Positions 1 to 5,171 of a stretch of 5,692 nt of DNA are shown piece after piece. Source of the stretch: Actinomycetota bacterium (GTDB lineage: Bacteria > Actinomycetota > Actinomycetes > Streptosporangiales > Streptosporangiaceae); the NCBI GenBank assembly GCA_003161205.1, contig PMOU01000378.1, positions 1-5,692 of the forward strand, read 5' to 3'. The notes under the pieces are model-generated. The model worked only from the letters and a program-made list of their open reading frames with translations, was not told where the DNA came from and ran no database searches. How positions within the stretch are numbered: the stretch's first letter is position 1; each line of letters opens with the position of its first letter. Made by a program: the position numbers and the translations under genes.

Positions 1-233
1 GCCGCAGCCCGGGTCGCGAGCAGTCTCGCCGCCTCGACAGTCACGCCGGTCAGCATGGACCAGCCGAGCGCCTCGGTCAGTGCCACCTGCGGGTCCTCAG
101 GATGCGTAGGTGGTTCTTTACCTGTGGCCTTGGTCCACACGAACGTAATCACCTTGCGCGCGACGAATCCGGCCGCCATGGCCGACACGGCACTGACGAC
201 CTTGGTACCGAAGTCGACTTTTCTCTCAGCCAT
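1..233 (-). CDS. DUF4235 family membrane protein, 3' end beyond window
   Basis: Reading the minus strand from an ATG at 233 gives an open frame of 77 codons to the window edge, beginning MAERKVDFGTKVV. It continues with a hydrophobic stretch (about residues 11-34, including a conserved-looking GFVARK), a hydrophilic loop rich in Pro, Thr and Glu (about 35-50), and a second hydrophobic helix (about 51-72) ending in LLATRAA. This plan, with two hydrophobic segments around a KATGxxPPxxPEDP loop, matches the small actinobacterial DUF4235 family, usually under about 110 residues, so perhaps only 10-30 residues are missing. A perfect AAAGGAGG lies at 241-248, 7 nt before the ATG, which fixes the start. 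It lies 58 bp downstream of DUF3093 on the same strand and may share its transcript. The function of the family is unknown; a membrane location is inferred. Confidence 0.85.
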   Translation of the reverse strand, partial: MAERKVDFGTKVVSAVSAMAAGFVARKVITFVWTKATGKEPPTHPEDPQVALTEALGWSMLTGVTVEAARLLATRAA

Positions 234-291
234 CGCGCTGCCTCCTTTGAGCCCCGTCCGCTGGATCAACCCACCGGCCTCGTCCGCGTAA

Positions 292-765
292 TCATGCCAC
301 TGGCTCGTGGCCGGCTTGTGCCCGGCACCTTTCGATGACGGCGGCCAGCTCCGCCGGATGCCGGGTGCCGATCAGCCAGTAGGGCACCGCGGGGCCGGTC
401 CCCGGGTCCACGGCCAGGTACACGGAGGTCTTCAGATAGGGTCGCGAGTACAGGTAGGCCGCCGGGTTTCCTCGTGGACCGCGCAGCTGTGCGGTCTGCT
501 TCTCGTCGAGGGCGGCGACCTCGCTGACGGCCGACAGGGGTAGCGCCGCATTTCCGGCTCGCAGGGTTCCGTCGCCGAGTTCCACCCGGGCCACGCCCAG
601 GGCGATCAGCAGCGCGGCGCAACCCGCGGTGAGCCCCACCATGATGATGATGGGCCAGGGCTCGGAAAGGCCGGCGTAGAGTGTGGCGCCGAACAGAAGC
701 ACACTGGGCACGGCAAGGAGCCACCAGACAAGGGGTACGTACAGCTGTTCGCGGTAAGCGCGCAT
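292..765 (-). CDS. DUF3093 family membrane protein
   Basis: This 157-residue protein begins MRAYREQLYVPLVWW and has two transmembrane helices close together (about residues 10-31 and 37-59), followed by a cytoplasmic or external domain of about 95 residues. Family hallmarks seen are the RGPRGNPAAYLYSRPYLKT block (about 95-113) and the YWLIGTRHPAELAAVI block (about 129-144), which fit actinobacterial DUF3093. From memory, DUF3093 genes are regularly found divergent from dut (M. tuberculosis Rv2698/Rv2697c); here an AI-2E permease lies between them. No Shine-Dalgarno precedes the ATG; instead TACCCT lies 7 nt upstream, consistent with leaderless transcription. The start is supported because the family begins just before the first helix with a YxExLxVPxxWW-like motif. 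The biochemical role is unknown. Confidence 0.9.
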   Translation of the reverse strand: MRAYREQLYVPLVWWLLAVPSVLLFGATLYAGLSEPWPIIIMVGLTAGCAALLIALGVARVELGDGTLRAGNAALPLSAVSEVAALDEKQTAQLRGPRGNPAAYLYSRPYLKTSVYLAVDPGTGPAVPYWLIGTRHPAELAAVIERCRAQAGHEPVA

Positions 766-772
766 GCAGTTG

Positions 773-778
773 AGGGTA
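773..778 (-). promoter_or_regulatory. Candidate -10 box for leaderless DUF3093 mRNA
   Basis: On the minus strand TACCCT (matching TANNNT) ends 7 nt before the A of the DUF3093 start codon, so transcription would begin at or next to that A. No convincing -35 box and no ribosome binding site are visible. Leaderless mRNAs with exactly this spacing are common in actinobacteria; the assignment is inference. Confidence 0.4.
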
Positions 779-818
779 GTTGGTCCGATGGAGTCGCGGC
801 GGGGGGTGCGGAGGGGTC

Positions 819-2060
819 ATGGATGAGAACGGGGCCACGGAGGAAGAGCGTATTGCCCGCGGCGACGGGGTGCAGGAGCAGATCGCCCGCGGCCAGGACG
901 TCCGGGACTCCAATCGCCTCGACTCGCCGGGCCCGGCCCGCGCTGGCCCGCCGGAGCAGGCGCGCGTGACCGTGCCGCCGCCGCGCGCCAACCTGGCCGA
1001 GAGTAGCCGCGTGCCGAGCTGGCTGCAGACGGGGGCCGCGTGGTCCTGGCGGCTGCTGCTTCTCGCCGCCGCCGTCTACCTGATCGCGCGCATCCTCGGC
1101 ATCTTGTACATCGTGGTCGTGCCGTGCGTCGCGGCCCTCCTGCTCACTGCCTTGCTGCAGCCGCTGACGGCCCGGCTGCGCCAGGCCGGGCTGCATCCGC
1201 TCGCTGCGACCTGGGCCACCCTGGCCATCGCCGCGGCCGTGCTCGTCGGCCTGGGCCTGCTCATCACCAACCGGGTGTCGGCGGACTATCCCTCCATGGT
1301 GACTGAGGTTAAGCACACGACCACGCAGGTTGAGTCGCTGCTGTCCGGGTCGCCCTTCCACCTCAAGAGCAACGCCGTCAAGAAGCTCCTGAACGACATC
1401 CCCAGTTACATCAGCAAGCACAAAGCGCTGGTCGAAGGGACGGTGGTGACCGGCGGTAAGATCGCCGCCGAGTTCTTCGGCGGCCTGGTGCTGATGATCT
1501 TCGTGACGTTCTTCCTGATCAAAGACGGGGAACGGATCTGGAACTGGCTGCTGGGCGCGATGCAGACCGAGACCGCGCGCCGCGTGGACCGCGCCGGACA
1601 CGCGTCCTGGCTGGCGGTGGTGTACTACATGCGCGGCACGGTCGCGGTGGCCGCCATCCACGCGATCGTGGTCGGCCTGGCCCTGTGGATCATGGGTGCT
1701 CCGCTGGTCATCCCGCTCGCCGTGCTGGTGTTCCTGGCCGCGTTCGTGCCGCTGGTGGGGCTGCTCGTGGCCGGGACGCTGGCCATCCTGGTCACGCTGG
1801 CCACCAGGGGCTGGGTTGACGCGGTCATCTTGCTCGGTGTCCTGATCATCGAGGACCAGCTGGAAGCTCACCTGTTCCAGCCGCAGGTGGTCGGCCGGGT
1901 GATACGGCTCCATCCGCTCGCGGTGATCCTCTCGCTGGCGGTGGGCGGGGTGCTGGCCGGCATCCCCGGGGCCGTCGTCGCCATCCCGGTCGTGGCCGTG
2001 ATCACCCGCGCGCTCCCGGAGCTGCGGCGCAGCGAGCCGGACCCAGACGATCCTGGGTGA
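819..2060 (+). CDS. AI-2E/PerM (TqsA-like) family permease
   Basis: The 413-residue protein belongs to the AI-2E transporter (PerM, UPF0118) family of polytopic membrane proteins. Family members are linked to autoinducer-2 export (TqsA), sodium/proton antiport or unknown substrates, so the substrate cannot be named. Residues 1-65 are a hydrophilic, charged and Pro-rich cytoplasmic N-terminus with an imperfect 10-residue tandem repeat (IARG at 12 and 22). Membrane segments are seen near 73-111 (two), 127-149, 217-234, 275-292, 296-328 (two), 333-345 and 367-397. The polar section 150-216 fits the family's large loop. Family motifs are FFLIKDGER (about 231-239), AFVPLVG (308-314) and the QPQVVGR...RLHPL block (354-367) followed by the Gly-rich last helix. 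ATG 819 has GGAGGGG just upstream (810-816); an in-frame TTG at 780 has no ribosome binding site. It is divergent from DUF3093 (53 bp apart) and 70 bp upstream of dut. Confidence 0.94.
   Translation: MDENGATEEERIARGDGVQEQIARGQDVRDSNRLDSPGPARAGPPEQARVTVPPPRANLAESSRVPSWLQTGAAWSWRLLLLAAAVYLIARILGILYIVVVPCVAALLLTALLQPLTARLRQAGLHPLAATWATLAIAAAVLVGLGLLITNRVSADYPSMVTEVKHTTTQVESLLSGSPFHLKSNAVKKLLNDIPSYISKHKALVEGTVVTGGKIAAEFFGGLVLMIFVTFFLIKDGERIWNWLLGAMQTETARRVDRAGHASWLAVVYYMRGTVAVAAIHAIVVGLALWIMGAPLVIPLAVLVFLAAFVPLVGLLVAGTLAILVTLATRGWVDAVILLGVLIIEDQLEAHLFQPQVVGRVIRLHPLAVILSLAVGGVLAGIPGAVVAIPVVAVITRALPELRRSEPDPDDPG
2041..2058 (+). terminator. Possible hairpin at the permease stop codon
   Basis: ACCCAG and CTGGGT form a perfect 6-bp stem around a 6-nt loop, overlapping the last codons and first base of the stop codon. 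No T-run follows, so as a terminator it would be of the tract-less kind. It lies just before the likely dut promoter. Confidence 0.25.
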
Positions 2061-2070
2061 CCCGTAGGAT

Positions 2071-2099
2071 GCGACAGTACCCGGAGGTCGCGCTATCCT
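2071..2099 (+). promoter_or_regulatory. dut: Candidate sigma-70-type promoter of dut-DUF3710
   Basis: GCGACA (2071-2076; 4 of 6 matches to TTGACA) and TATCCT (2094-2099; fits TANNNT) are separated by 17 bp. Transcription would start near 2106, giving a leader of about 25 nt that contains the ribosome binding site at 2116-2121 but not the GTG at 2104. This supports TTG 2131 as the dut start. AGGAT (2066-2070) and ATCCT (2095-2099) form an inverted repeat spanning the promoter, extended by GCGA/TCGC. Confidence 0.45.
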
Positions 2100-2115
2100 C
2101 ACCGTGCGTTCCAGC

Positions 2116-2121
2116 AGGAGG
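2116..2121 (+). promoter_or_regulatory. dut: Ribosome binding site that sets the dut start
   Basis: AGGAGG ends 9 nt before TTG 2131. The upstream in-frame GTG at 2104 has no such site and would put the AGGAGG inside the coding region, so TTG 2131 is preferred. Confidence 0.75.
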
Positions 2122-2130
2122 GAGTCTTCG

Positions 2131-2574
2131 TTGCCGCGCTCAGAGCCTGATGTACTGATCAAGCGCCTCGATCCCGGCGTACCGCTGCCGTCATACTCCC
2201 ACCCGGGAGACGCCGGCGCGGACCTGGCCGCGGCCGAGGACGTCGAGCTGGGACCCGGTGAACGGGCGCTGGTGCGGACCGGGCTGGCGATCGCCCTGCC
2301 GGCCGGCTACGCGGCGTTCGTGCATCCTCGCTCCGGCCTGGCCGCGAAGCACGGGGTGACGATCGTCAACGCACCGGGAACCGTCGACGCGGGCTACCGT
2401 GGTGAGATCAAGGTGACCCTGCTCAACACGGACGCAGACCATGCGGTCAGCTTCAAGCGGGGCGACCGGATCGCGCAGCTGGTTATCCAGCGAGTCGAAC
2501 GGGCCGTTTTCCACGAAGCAGAAGTGCTACCCGGCTCCAGCCGAGGCGAAGCAGGCTTCGGCTCGACCGGCTAG
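2131..2574 (+). CDS. dut: dUTP diphosphatase (trimeric dUTPase)
   Basis: Dut hydrolyses dUTP to dUMP and pyrophosphate in the cytoplasm, keeping uracil out of DNA and feeding thymidylate synthesis. With the TTG start the protein has 147 residues, normal for the homotrimeric family. All five family motifs are present in order: PGDAGADL (25-32), PRSGLA (66-71), [10 protein letters not shown] (83-92) with the expected catalytic Asp86 and uracil-ring Tyr89, RGDRIAQL (110-117), and the flexible C-terminal [10 protein letters not shown] (138-147) with Phe143 as the base-stacking residue and the P-loop-like GSTG. The protein ends directly after motif five, without the short tail seen in some actinobacterial homologues. 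It is followed after 36 bp by DUF3710 on the same strand, a conserved actinobacterial pairing, probably one transcript. Nothing suggests damage. Confidence 0.98.
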   Translation: MPRSEPDVLIKRLDPGVPLPSYSHPGDAGADLAAAEDVELGPGERALVRTGLAIALPAGYAAFVHPRSGLAAKHGVTIVNAPGTVDAGYRGEIKVTLLNTDADHAVSFKRGDRIAQLVIQRVERAVFHEAEVLPGSSRGEAGFGSTG

Positions 2575-2596
2575 GGCCGCCAGGGCTAAGCACGAG

Positions 2597-2602
2597 AAGG
2601 AG
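2597..2602 (+). promoter_or_regulatory. Ribosome binding site that sets the DUF3710 start
   Basis: AAGGAG ends 8 nt before GTG 2611. An in-frame GTG at 2602 overlaps this site and cannot use it, so 2611 is chosen; the protein then begins MFRRRRS, the usual basic start of the family. Confidence 0.75.
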
Positions 2603-2610
2603 TGTGCGCA

Positions 2611-3396
2611 GTGTTTCGTCGGCGTCGTTCAGCAGACGCGGGCCGGGACCGGTCCGAGGACATGGACCAGGAGCGGTCCGGCGACGAGCTCGATTACGAC
2701 GAGCCGTTCGATGATGAGCCCGACGGGCCGGCGTCCGCGGAGATCCCGCGTGCGGAGGGAGGCCCCTGGGATGCCGGGGAGCCCTACCCCGCGCAGGAAC
2801 GGGTCGACCTGGGCAGCCTGCAGGTGCCGGTCGGTCCCGAGCACGAGATCCAGCTCGTCATGGCCGAGCAGCACGGGGCCTGGGTCACGGTCAAGTACCG
2901 GGAGAGCGAGCTGCAGATCCAGGCGTTCGCCGCGTCCCGCCGCGGCGCGCTCTGGGATGACGTCCGGGCGGAGATCGCCGCCGAGGTGCTCGCGGCAGGC
3001 GGGCGCAGCGAGGAAACGCCGGGTTCATTCGGGATCGAGCTGACGGCTCAGGTGCCGGTGGAGCCCGGACAACCCGCCTCCGGCCTGCGGCTGGTCAGGT
3101 TCGTCGGCGTCGACGGCCCGCGCTGGTTCGTGCGCGGCCTGTTCACCGGCCCGGCCGCGGCCGGCGACGAGCAGGCCGACTTGCTCGAGGAAGTCATCAG
3201 GGACACCGTGGTGGTCCGCGGCGACCACCCGGTGCCGCCACGGGAAATACTCGAACTCCGCCTGCCGCCCGAGGCGCGTCAGGCGCTCGAAGAGCAGGCC
3301 GCGGCTGCGGCCGAGGCCGAGGCCGAGGAGGAGAACAGGTTCCGTACCGACCTGAACCCCTTCGACCGCGGCCCCGAATTCACCGAGACCCGCTAA
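2611..3396 (+). CDS. DUF3710 domain-containing protein
   Basis: This 261-residue soluble protein has a basic start (MFRRRRS), a highly acidic, probably disordered segment (about residues 9-60), a folded DUF3710 core (about 66-222) and an Ala/Glu-rich C-terminal tail (about 223-261) with a possible short coiled coil. Core hallmarks are RVDLGSLQVPV (about 65-75), the FAASRRGALWDDVRAEI block (about 107-123) and the strongly conserved RFVGVDGPRWFVRGLFTG block (about 162-179), followed by VVVRGDHPVPPRE (about 202-214). No catalytic motif, signal peptide or membrane segment is seen. The family is actinobacterial and typically adjacent to dut (M. tuberculosis Rv2696c, from memory), but its role is unknown; calls of nucleotide-metabolism function would be guilt by association only. 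It is probably cotranscribed with dut. From memory, DUF3159 and OB-fold genes often follow it; here none do. Confidence 0.93.
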   Translation: MFRRRRSADAGRDRSEDMDQERSGDELDYDEPFDDEPDGPASAEIPRAEGGPWDAGEPYPAQERVDLGSLQVPVGPEHEIQLVMAEQHGAWVTVKYRESELQIQAFAASRRGALWDDVRAEIAAEVLAAGGRSEETPGSFGIELTAQVPVEPGQPASGLRLVRFVGVDGPRWFVRGLFTGPAAAGDEQADLLEEVIRDTVVVRGDHPVPPREILELRLPPEARQALEEQAAAAAEAEAEEENRFRTDLNPFDRGPEFTETR

Positions 3397-3451
3397 CCCA
3401 AGCCCATGTAGTAACCGCCTGGGCAGCACAGTAGTTAACGTCTGGCGGCAC

Positions 3452-3473
3452 CGTCGGATGCCAGCGGCCGACG
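3452..3473 (+). terminator. Possible terminator hairpin after DUF3710
   Basis: CGTCGG (3452-3457) and CCGACG (3468-3473) form a perfect 6-bp stem with a 10-nt loop, 56 bp after the DUF3710 stop codon. It is followed by TCATCTT rather than a run of T, so the call rests on position and stem only. Confidence 0.25.
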
Positions 3474-3531
3474 TCATCTTGCTGCACGTCCCGCCGCGCC
3501 AGACCCGCCGAGAGCGGGCCAGGAGGCTCAG

Positions 3532-3600
3532 ATGGTCCGCGGGCCCTGGACCGCGTTCACATGCGCCCCCAGCTTCCCATCCGCACCGTCCCCACGATGA
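3532..3600 (+). CDS. Possible 22-codon small ORF
   Basis: ATG 3532 lies 5 nt after a perfect AGGAGG (3521-3526) and opens a frame of 22 codons ending in TGA at 3598. The predicted peptide starts MVRGPWTAF and is rich in Pro and Ser, with one Cys; it has no recognisable family. A 5-bp hairpin (3534-3552) covers the first codons and could hinder translation. Other than the ribosome binding site there is no evidence that it is expressed; GC-rich DNA yields AGGAGG-ATG pairs by chance. Confidence 0.2.
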   Translation: MVRGPWTAFTCAPSFPSAPSPR

Positions 3601-3622
3601 CTGAGGCAATGGCCAGTCGAAG

Positions 3623-3664
3623 AATGCGGCATACTACGCAAAAGATTCTGCAGTATGCCGCATT
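3623..3664. repeat. 42-bp interrupted palindrome
   Basis: Two perfect 13-bp arms, AATGCGGCATACT (3623-3635) and AGTATGCCGCATT (3652-3664), flank 16 bp; inside, GCA (3638-3640) and TGC (3649-3651) can add three pairs past a 2-nt bulge, leaving an 8-nt loop. Each arm holds the near-palindrome ATGCNGCAT, at 3624 and 3655, 31 bp apart or about three helical turns. The element is clearly lower in GC than its surroundings. It could be a bidirectional terminator for the converging operons, a protein-binding site or the remains of a small mobile element; the sequence does not decide, and T-runs are absent. Confidence 0.8.
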
Positions 3665-3753
3665 GATCGAATATCTGAGCGGAAACGAAGCGAGCGGATG
3701 GGGCGGGCGGTGCGGTTGCGATGGCTGAGGCGAAGCCGTGCGGGTCAGCCGCC

Positions 3754-3801
3754 CTTTAGCCAGCGCTAACCTCCGCCAGCGCTAACCTTCGCCAGCGCTA
3801 A
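3754..3801 (-). repeat. Three tandem 16-bp units spanning the trkA stop
   Basis: On the minus strand the unit TTAGCGCTGGCGRAGG occurs three times head to tail: 3801-3786, 3785-3770 (one difference between them) and 3769-3754 (14 of 16 positions matching the first). The first copy encodes the last residues LSAGEG and the TAG stop uses the first bases of the second copy. Because 16 is not a multiple of 3, copy number changes would alter the frame downstream of the first unit, but the TAG created at the first junction stays in place as long as two units remain. Confidence 0.85.
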
Positions 3802-4447
3802 GCAGGCGCGCGAGTTCCTCCTCGACGTCCTCGCTGGTGACGAAGAACAGCTCGTCGCCGGCCTGAAGCGGATCATCGGGTTGCGGCACCAGGACCCGGC
3901 CCTCGCGCAAGATGGCGACGAGCGAGGTGTCCGCGGGCCAGTCAATCCCGCCGACGCGCTCGCCGACCAGCGGCGCGTCGGCCGGCATGGTCAGCTCGAC
4001 CAGGCTGGCCTCGCTCTGCCCGAACGTCATCAGCCGCACCAGGTCGCCGACGCTGACCGCCTCCTCCACCAGCGCGGAGAGCAGCCTCGGCGTGGAGACC
4101 GCGACATCCACGCCCCAGGATTCGTTGTACAGCCACTCGTTGTCCGGGTGATTCACCCTGGCCACCACGCGCGGCACCCCGTACTCGGTCTTGGCGAGCA
4201 GCGACACCACCAGGTTCGCCTTGTCGTCGCCCGTGGCGGCGATCACCACCTGGCACCTTTGCAGTGCCGCGTCGTCCAGGGAGCTGATCTCGCACGCATC
4301 GGCGAGCAGCCATTCCGCCCGGGGCACGCTGTCAACCTTGATCGCCTTGGGCGAGTGGTCGATGAGCAGCACCTCGTGCCCGTTCTCCAGCAGTTCGCCG
4401 GCGATGGAGCGGCCGACCGCTCCCGCTCCCGCTATCGCTACTCGCAT
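3782..4447 (-). CDS. trkA: TrkA family (RCK) protein, second of pair (ceoC-like)
   Basis: This 221-residue cytoplasmic protein is a regulatory gating subunit of the TrkA/Ktr type, which binds NAD(H) or other nucleotides and controls a membrane potassium transporter. Residues 1-120 form a Rossmann RCK_N domain with GAGAVG (7-12), Asp30 at the end of the second strand for ribose binding, the LLADA segment (47-51) and the ATGDDKANL block (71-79). Residues about 140-216 are an RCK_C (TrkA_C) domain with the typical P..DDPLQAGDELFFV (190-203). ATG 4447 shares its A with the TGA of the upstream trkA gene (TGATG), so translation is probably coupled; a GGGGAGG (4457-4463) lies 9 nt before it. The C-terminal LSAGEG and stop lie in a triplicated 16-bp repeat, so the last few residues may be recent. 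From memory the pair corresponds to M. tuberculosis CeoB/CeoC; this downstream gene would be CeoC-like. No membrane partner is seen nearby. Confidence 0.94.
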   Translation of the reverse strand: MRVAIAGAGAVGRSIAGELLENGHEVLLIDHSPKAIKVDSVPRAEWLLADACEISSLDDAALQRCQVVIAATGDDKANLVVSLLAKTEYGVPRVVARVNHPDNEWLYNESWGVDVAVSTPRLLSALVEEAVSVGDLVRLMTFGQSEASLVELTMPADAPLVGERVGGIDWPADTSLVAILREGRVLVPQPDDPLQAGDELFFVTSEDVEEELARLLSAGEG

Positions 4448-5109
4448 CAGCGCTCGCCTCCCCGGGCCGCGAAGGCCACGGCAATCCGGTCCAGGTCGCC
4501 TTCCTTAGCCACCACGTGCAGGACGTCGCCTTCCTGCAGGACGGTCCCCGGCTCGGGCACGAATGCCTGGCCGAGCCGGTCGATAAAGGAGATCCTGGTC
4601 ATCGTGCTGTTCTCGAGCGCCTTAACCTGCTCGCCGATCCAGACGGGGGAGAAGGCGACCTCGGCCAGCACGATCCTTCCGGTGGGATCGCGCCAGAGCG
4701 GCTCGCCGCCCTCCGGGAGCAGCTTGCGCAGCATCTGGTCCGCGGTCCAGCGCACCGTGGCCACGGTGGGGATGCCGAGTCGCTCGTAGACTTCAGCCCG
4801 GCGCGGATCGTAGATTCGTGCCGCCACCCGGTTCACACCGAACGTCTCGCGGGCCACCCTGGCGGCGATGATGTTGGAGTTGTCACCGCTGCTGACCGCC
4901 GCGAAGGCATCGGCGCGCTCGATGCCCGCCTGGGTGAGCACCGCCCGGTCGAAGCCCATACCGGTGACGCGATCGCCTTTGAACGGCGAGCCAAGCCTGC
5001 GGAATGCCTCCGGGTCCCTGTCGATGACCGAGACGGTATTGTCCCGGTCCTCAAGGATGTGGGCGAGCGTCGACCCGACCCTTCCGCAGCCCATGATGAC
5101 GATGTGCAC
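4447..5109 (-). CDS. trkA: TrkA family (RCK) protein, first of pair (ceoB-like)
   Basis: This 220-residue protein has the same two-domain plan as its downstream partner. The RCK_N domain (about 1-120) has GCGRVG (7-12), Asp30 ending the second strand, SSGDNSNI (73-80) and the RIYDPRRAEVYERLGI segment (98-113). The RCK_C domain (about 145-215) contains the PGTVLQEGDVLHVV segment (187-200). It should bind NAD(H)- or ATP-type nucleotides and gate a potassium transporter as a hetero- or homo-oligomer with the neighbouring TrkA. The GTG at 5109 is chosen because GGAGG (5117-5121) lies 7 nt upstream and the Rossmann strand starts there; a longer reading to 5235 adds an unrelated N-terminus translated from an IS-like hairpin. 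The stop overlaps the next start (TGATG). TACCTT at 5161-5166 (minus strand) is a weak -10 candidate. In M. tuberculosis and others an APC-type permease lies upstream in the divergent position; here that space holds repeats instead. Confidence 0.94.
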   Translation of the reverse strand: MHIVIMGCGRVGSTLAHILEDRDNTVSVIDRDPEAFRRLGSPFKGDRVTGMGFDRAVLTQAGIERADAFAAVSSGDNSNIIAARVARETFGVNRVAARIYDPRRAEVYERLGIPTVATVRWTADQMLRKLLPEGGEPLWRDPTGRIVLAEVAFSPVWIGEQVKALENSTMTRISFIDRLGQAFVPEPGTVLQEGDVLHVVAKEGDLDRIAVAFAARGGER

Positions 5110-5116
5110 GACCGTC

Positions 5117-5121
5117 CCTCC
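5117..5121 (-). promoter_or_regulatory. Ribosome binding site that sets the first trkA start
   Basis: On the minus strand GGAGG ends 7 nt before GTG 5109, which excludes the longer N-terminus that the open frame would permit. Confidence 0.75.
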
Positions 5122-5171
5122 AGGATGAGCGGGTCCCCGATCCAGGGAGCCTCGTCCCCAAAGGTATGCCC

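Larger units (their letters stand above)
3397..3781. other. Convergent intergenic region with multiple hairpins
   Basis: No convincing gene is present in these 385 bp between the converging DUF3710 and trkA ends. GC-rich stem-loops on the plus strand are CGTCGG/CCGACG (3452-3473), CCCGC/GCGGG (3504-3518) and GGTCC/GGACC (3534-3552). A larger interrupted palindrome lies at 3623-3664. Near trkA, GGCTGA/TCAGCC (3723-3750) could end the minus-strand transcript. None is followed by a T-run on either strand. A direct repeat of GAGCGGA occurs at 3677 and 3692. In related actinobacteria this position often carries DUF3159 and OB-fold genes; I see no recognisable remnant of them. Confidence 0.6.

Noticed and set aside
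780..818. TTG 780 as the permease start
   Set aside because: There is no ribosome binding site before it, it nearly abuts the divergent DUF3093 start, and ATG 819 has GGAGGGG just upstream.
2104..2130. GTG 2104 as the dut start
   Set aside because: It lies at or upstream of the inferred transcription start, and the AGGAGG that serves TTG 2131 would be inside the coding region.
606..2162. 518-codon open frame antisense to the AI-2E permease
   Set aside because: It has the His/Arg/Gln/Asp-rich, low-hydrophobicity composition of an antisense shadow in high-GC DNA, crosses the DUF3093-permease junction and lacks any family motif.
3408..3439. GTAGTAAC and GTAGTTAAC direct repeat after DUF3710
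   Set aside because: It is only 8-9 bp with a gap and no functional context; it may be chance.
3025..3609. 194-codon minus-strand frame over DUF3710 and the gap
   Set aside because: It overlaps the certain DUF3710 gene, and its part in the gap shows no family resemblance, including to DUF3159.
3698..3769. 23-codon plus-strand frame starting at ATG 3698
   Set aside because: It has only a weak GAGCGG upstream, an Arg-rich composition, and runs into the tandem repeat; nothing supports it.
3397..3781. tRNA or structured RNA gene in the convergent gap
   Set aside because: No cloverleaf, T-loop GTTCRA-type motif or CCA-proximal acceptor pairing was found; the hairpins are isolated.
3754..3801. 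Tandem repeat as a CRISPR array
   Set aside because: The three units are 16 bp and contiguous, with no spacers and no cas genes nearby.
3881..4789. 302-codon plus-strand frame over the trkA pair
   Set aside because: It is antisense to two clear TrkA genes, rich in His, Arg and Gln, and has no recognisable domain.
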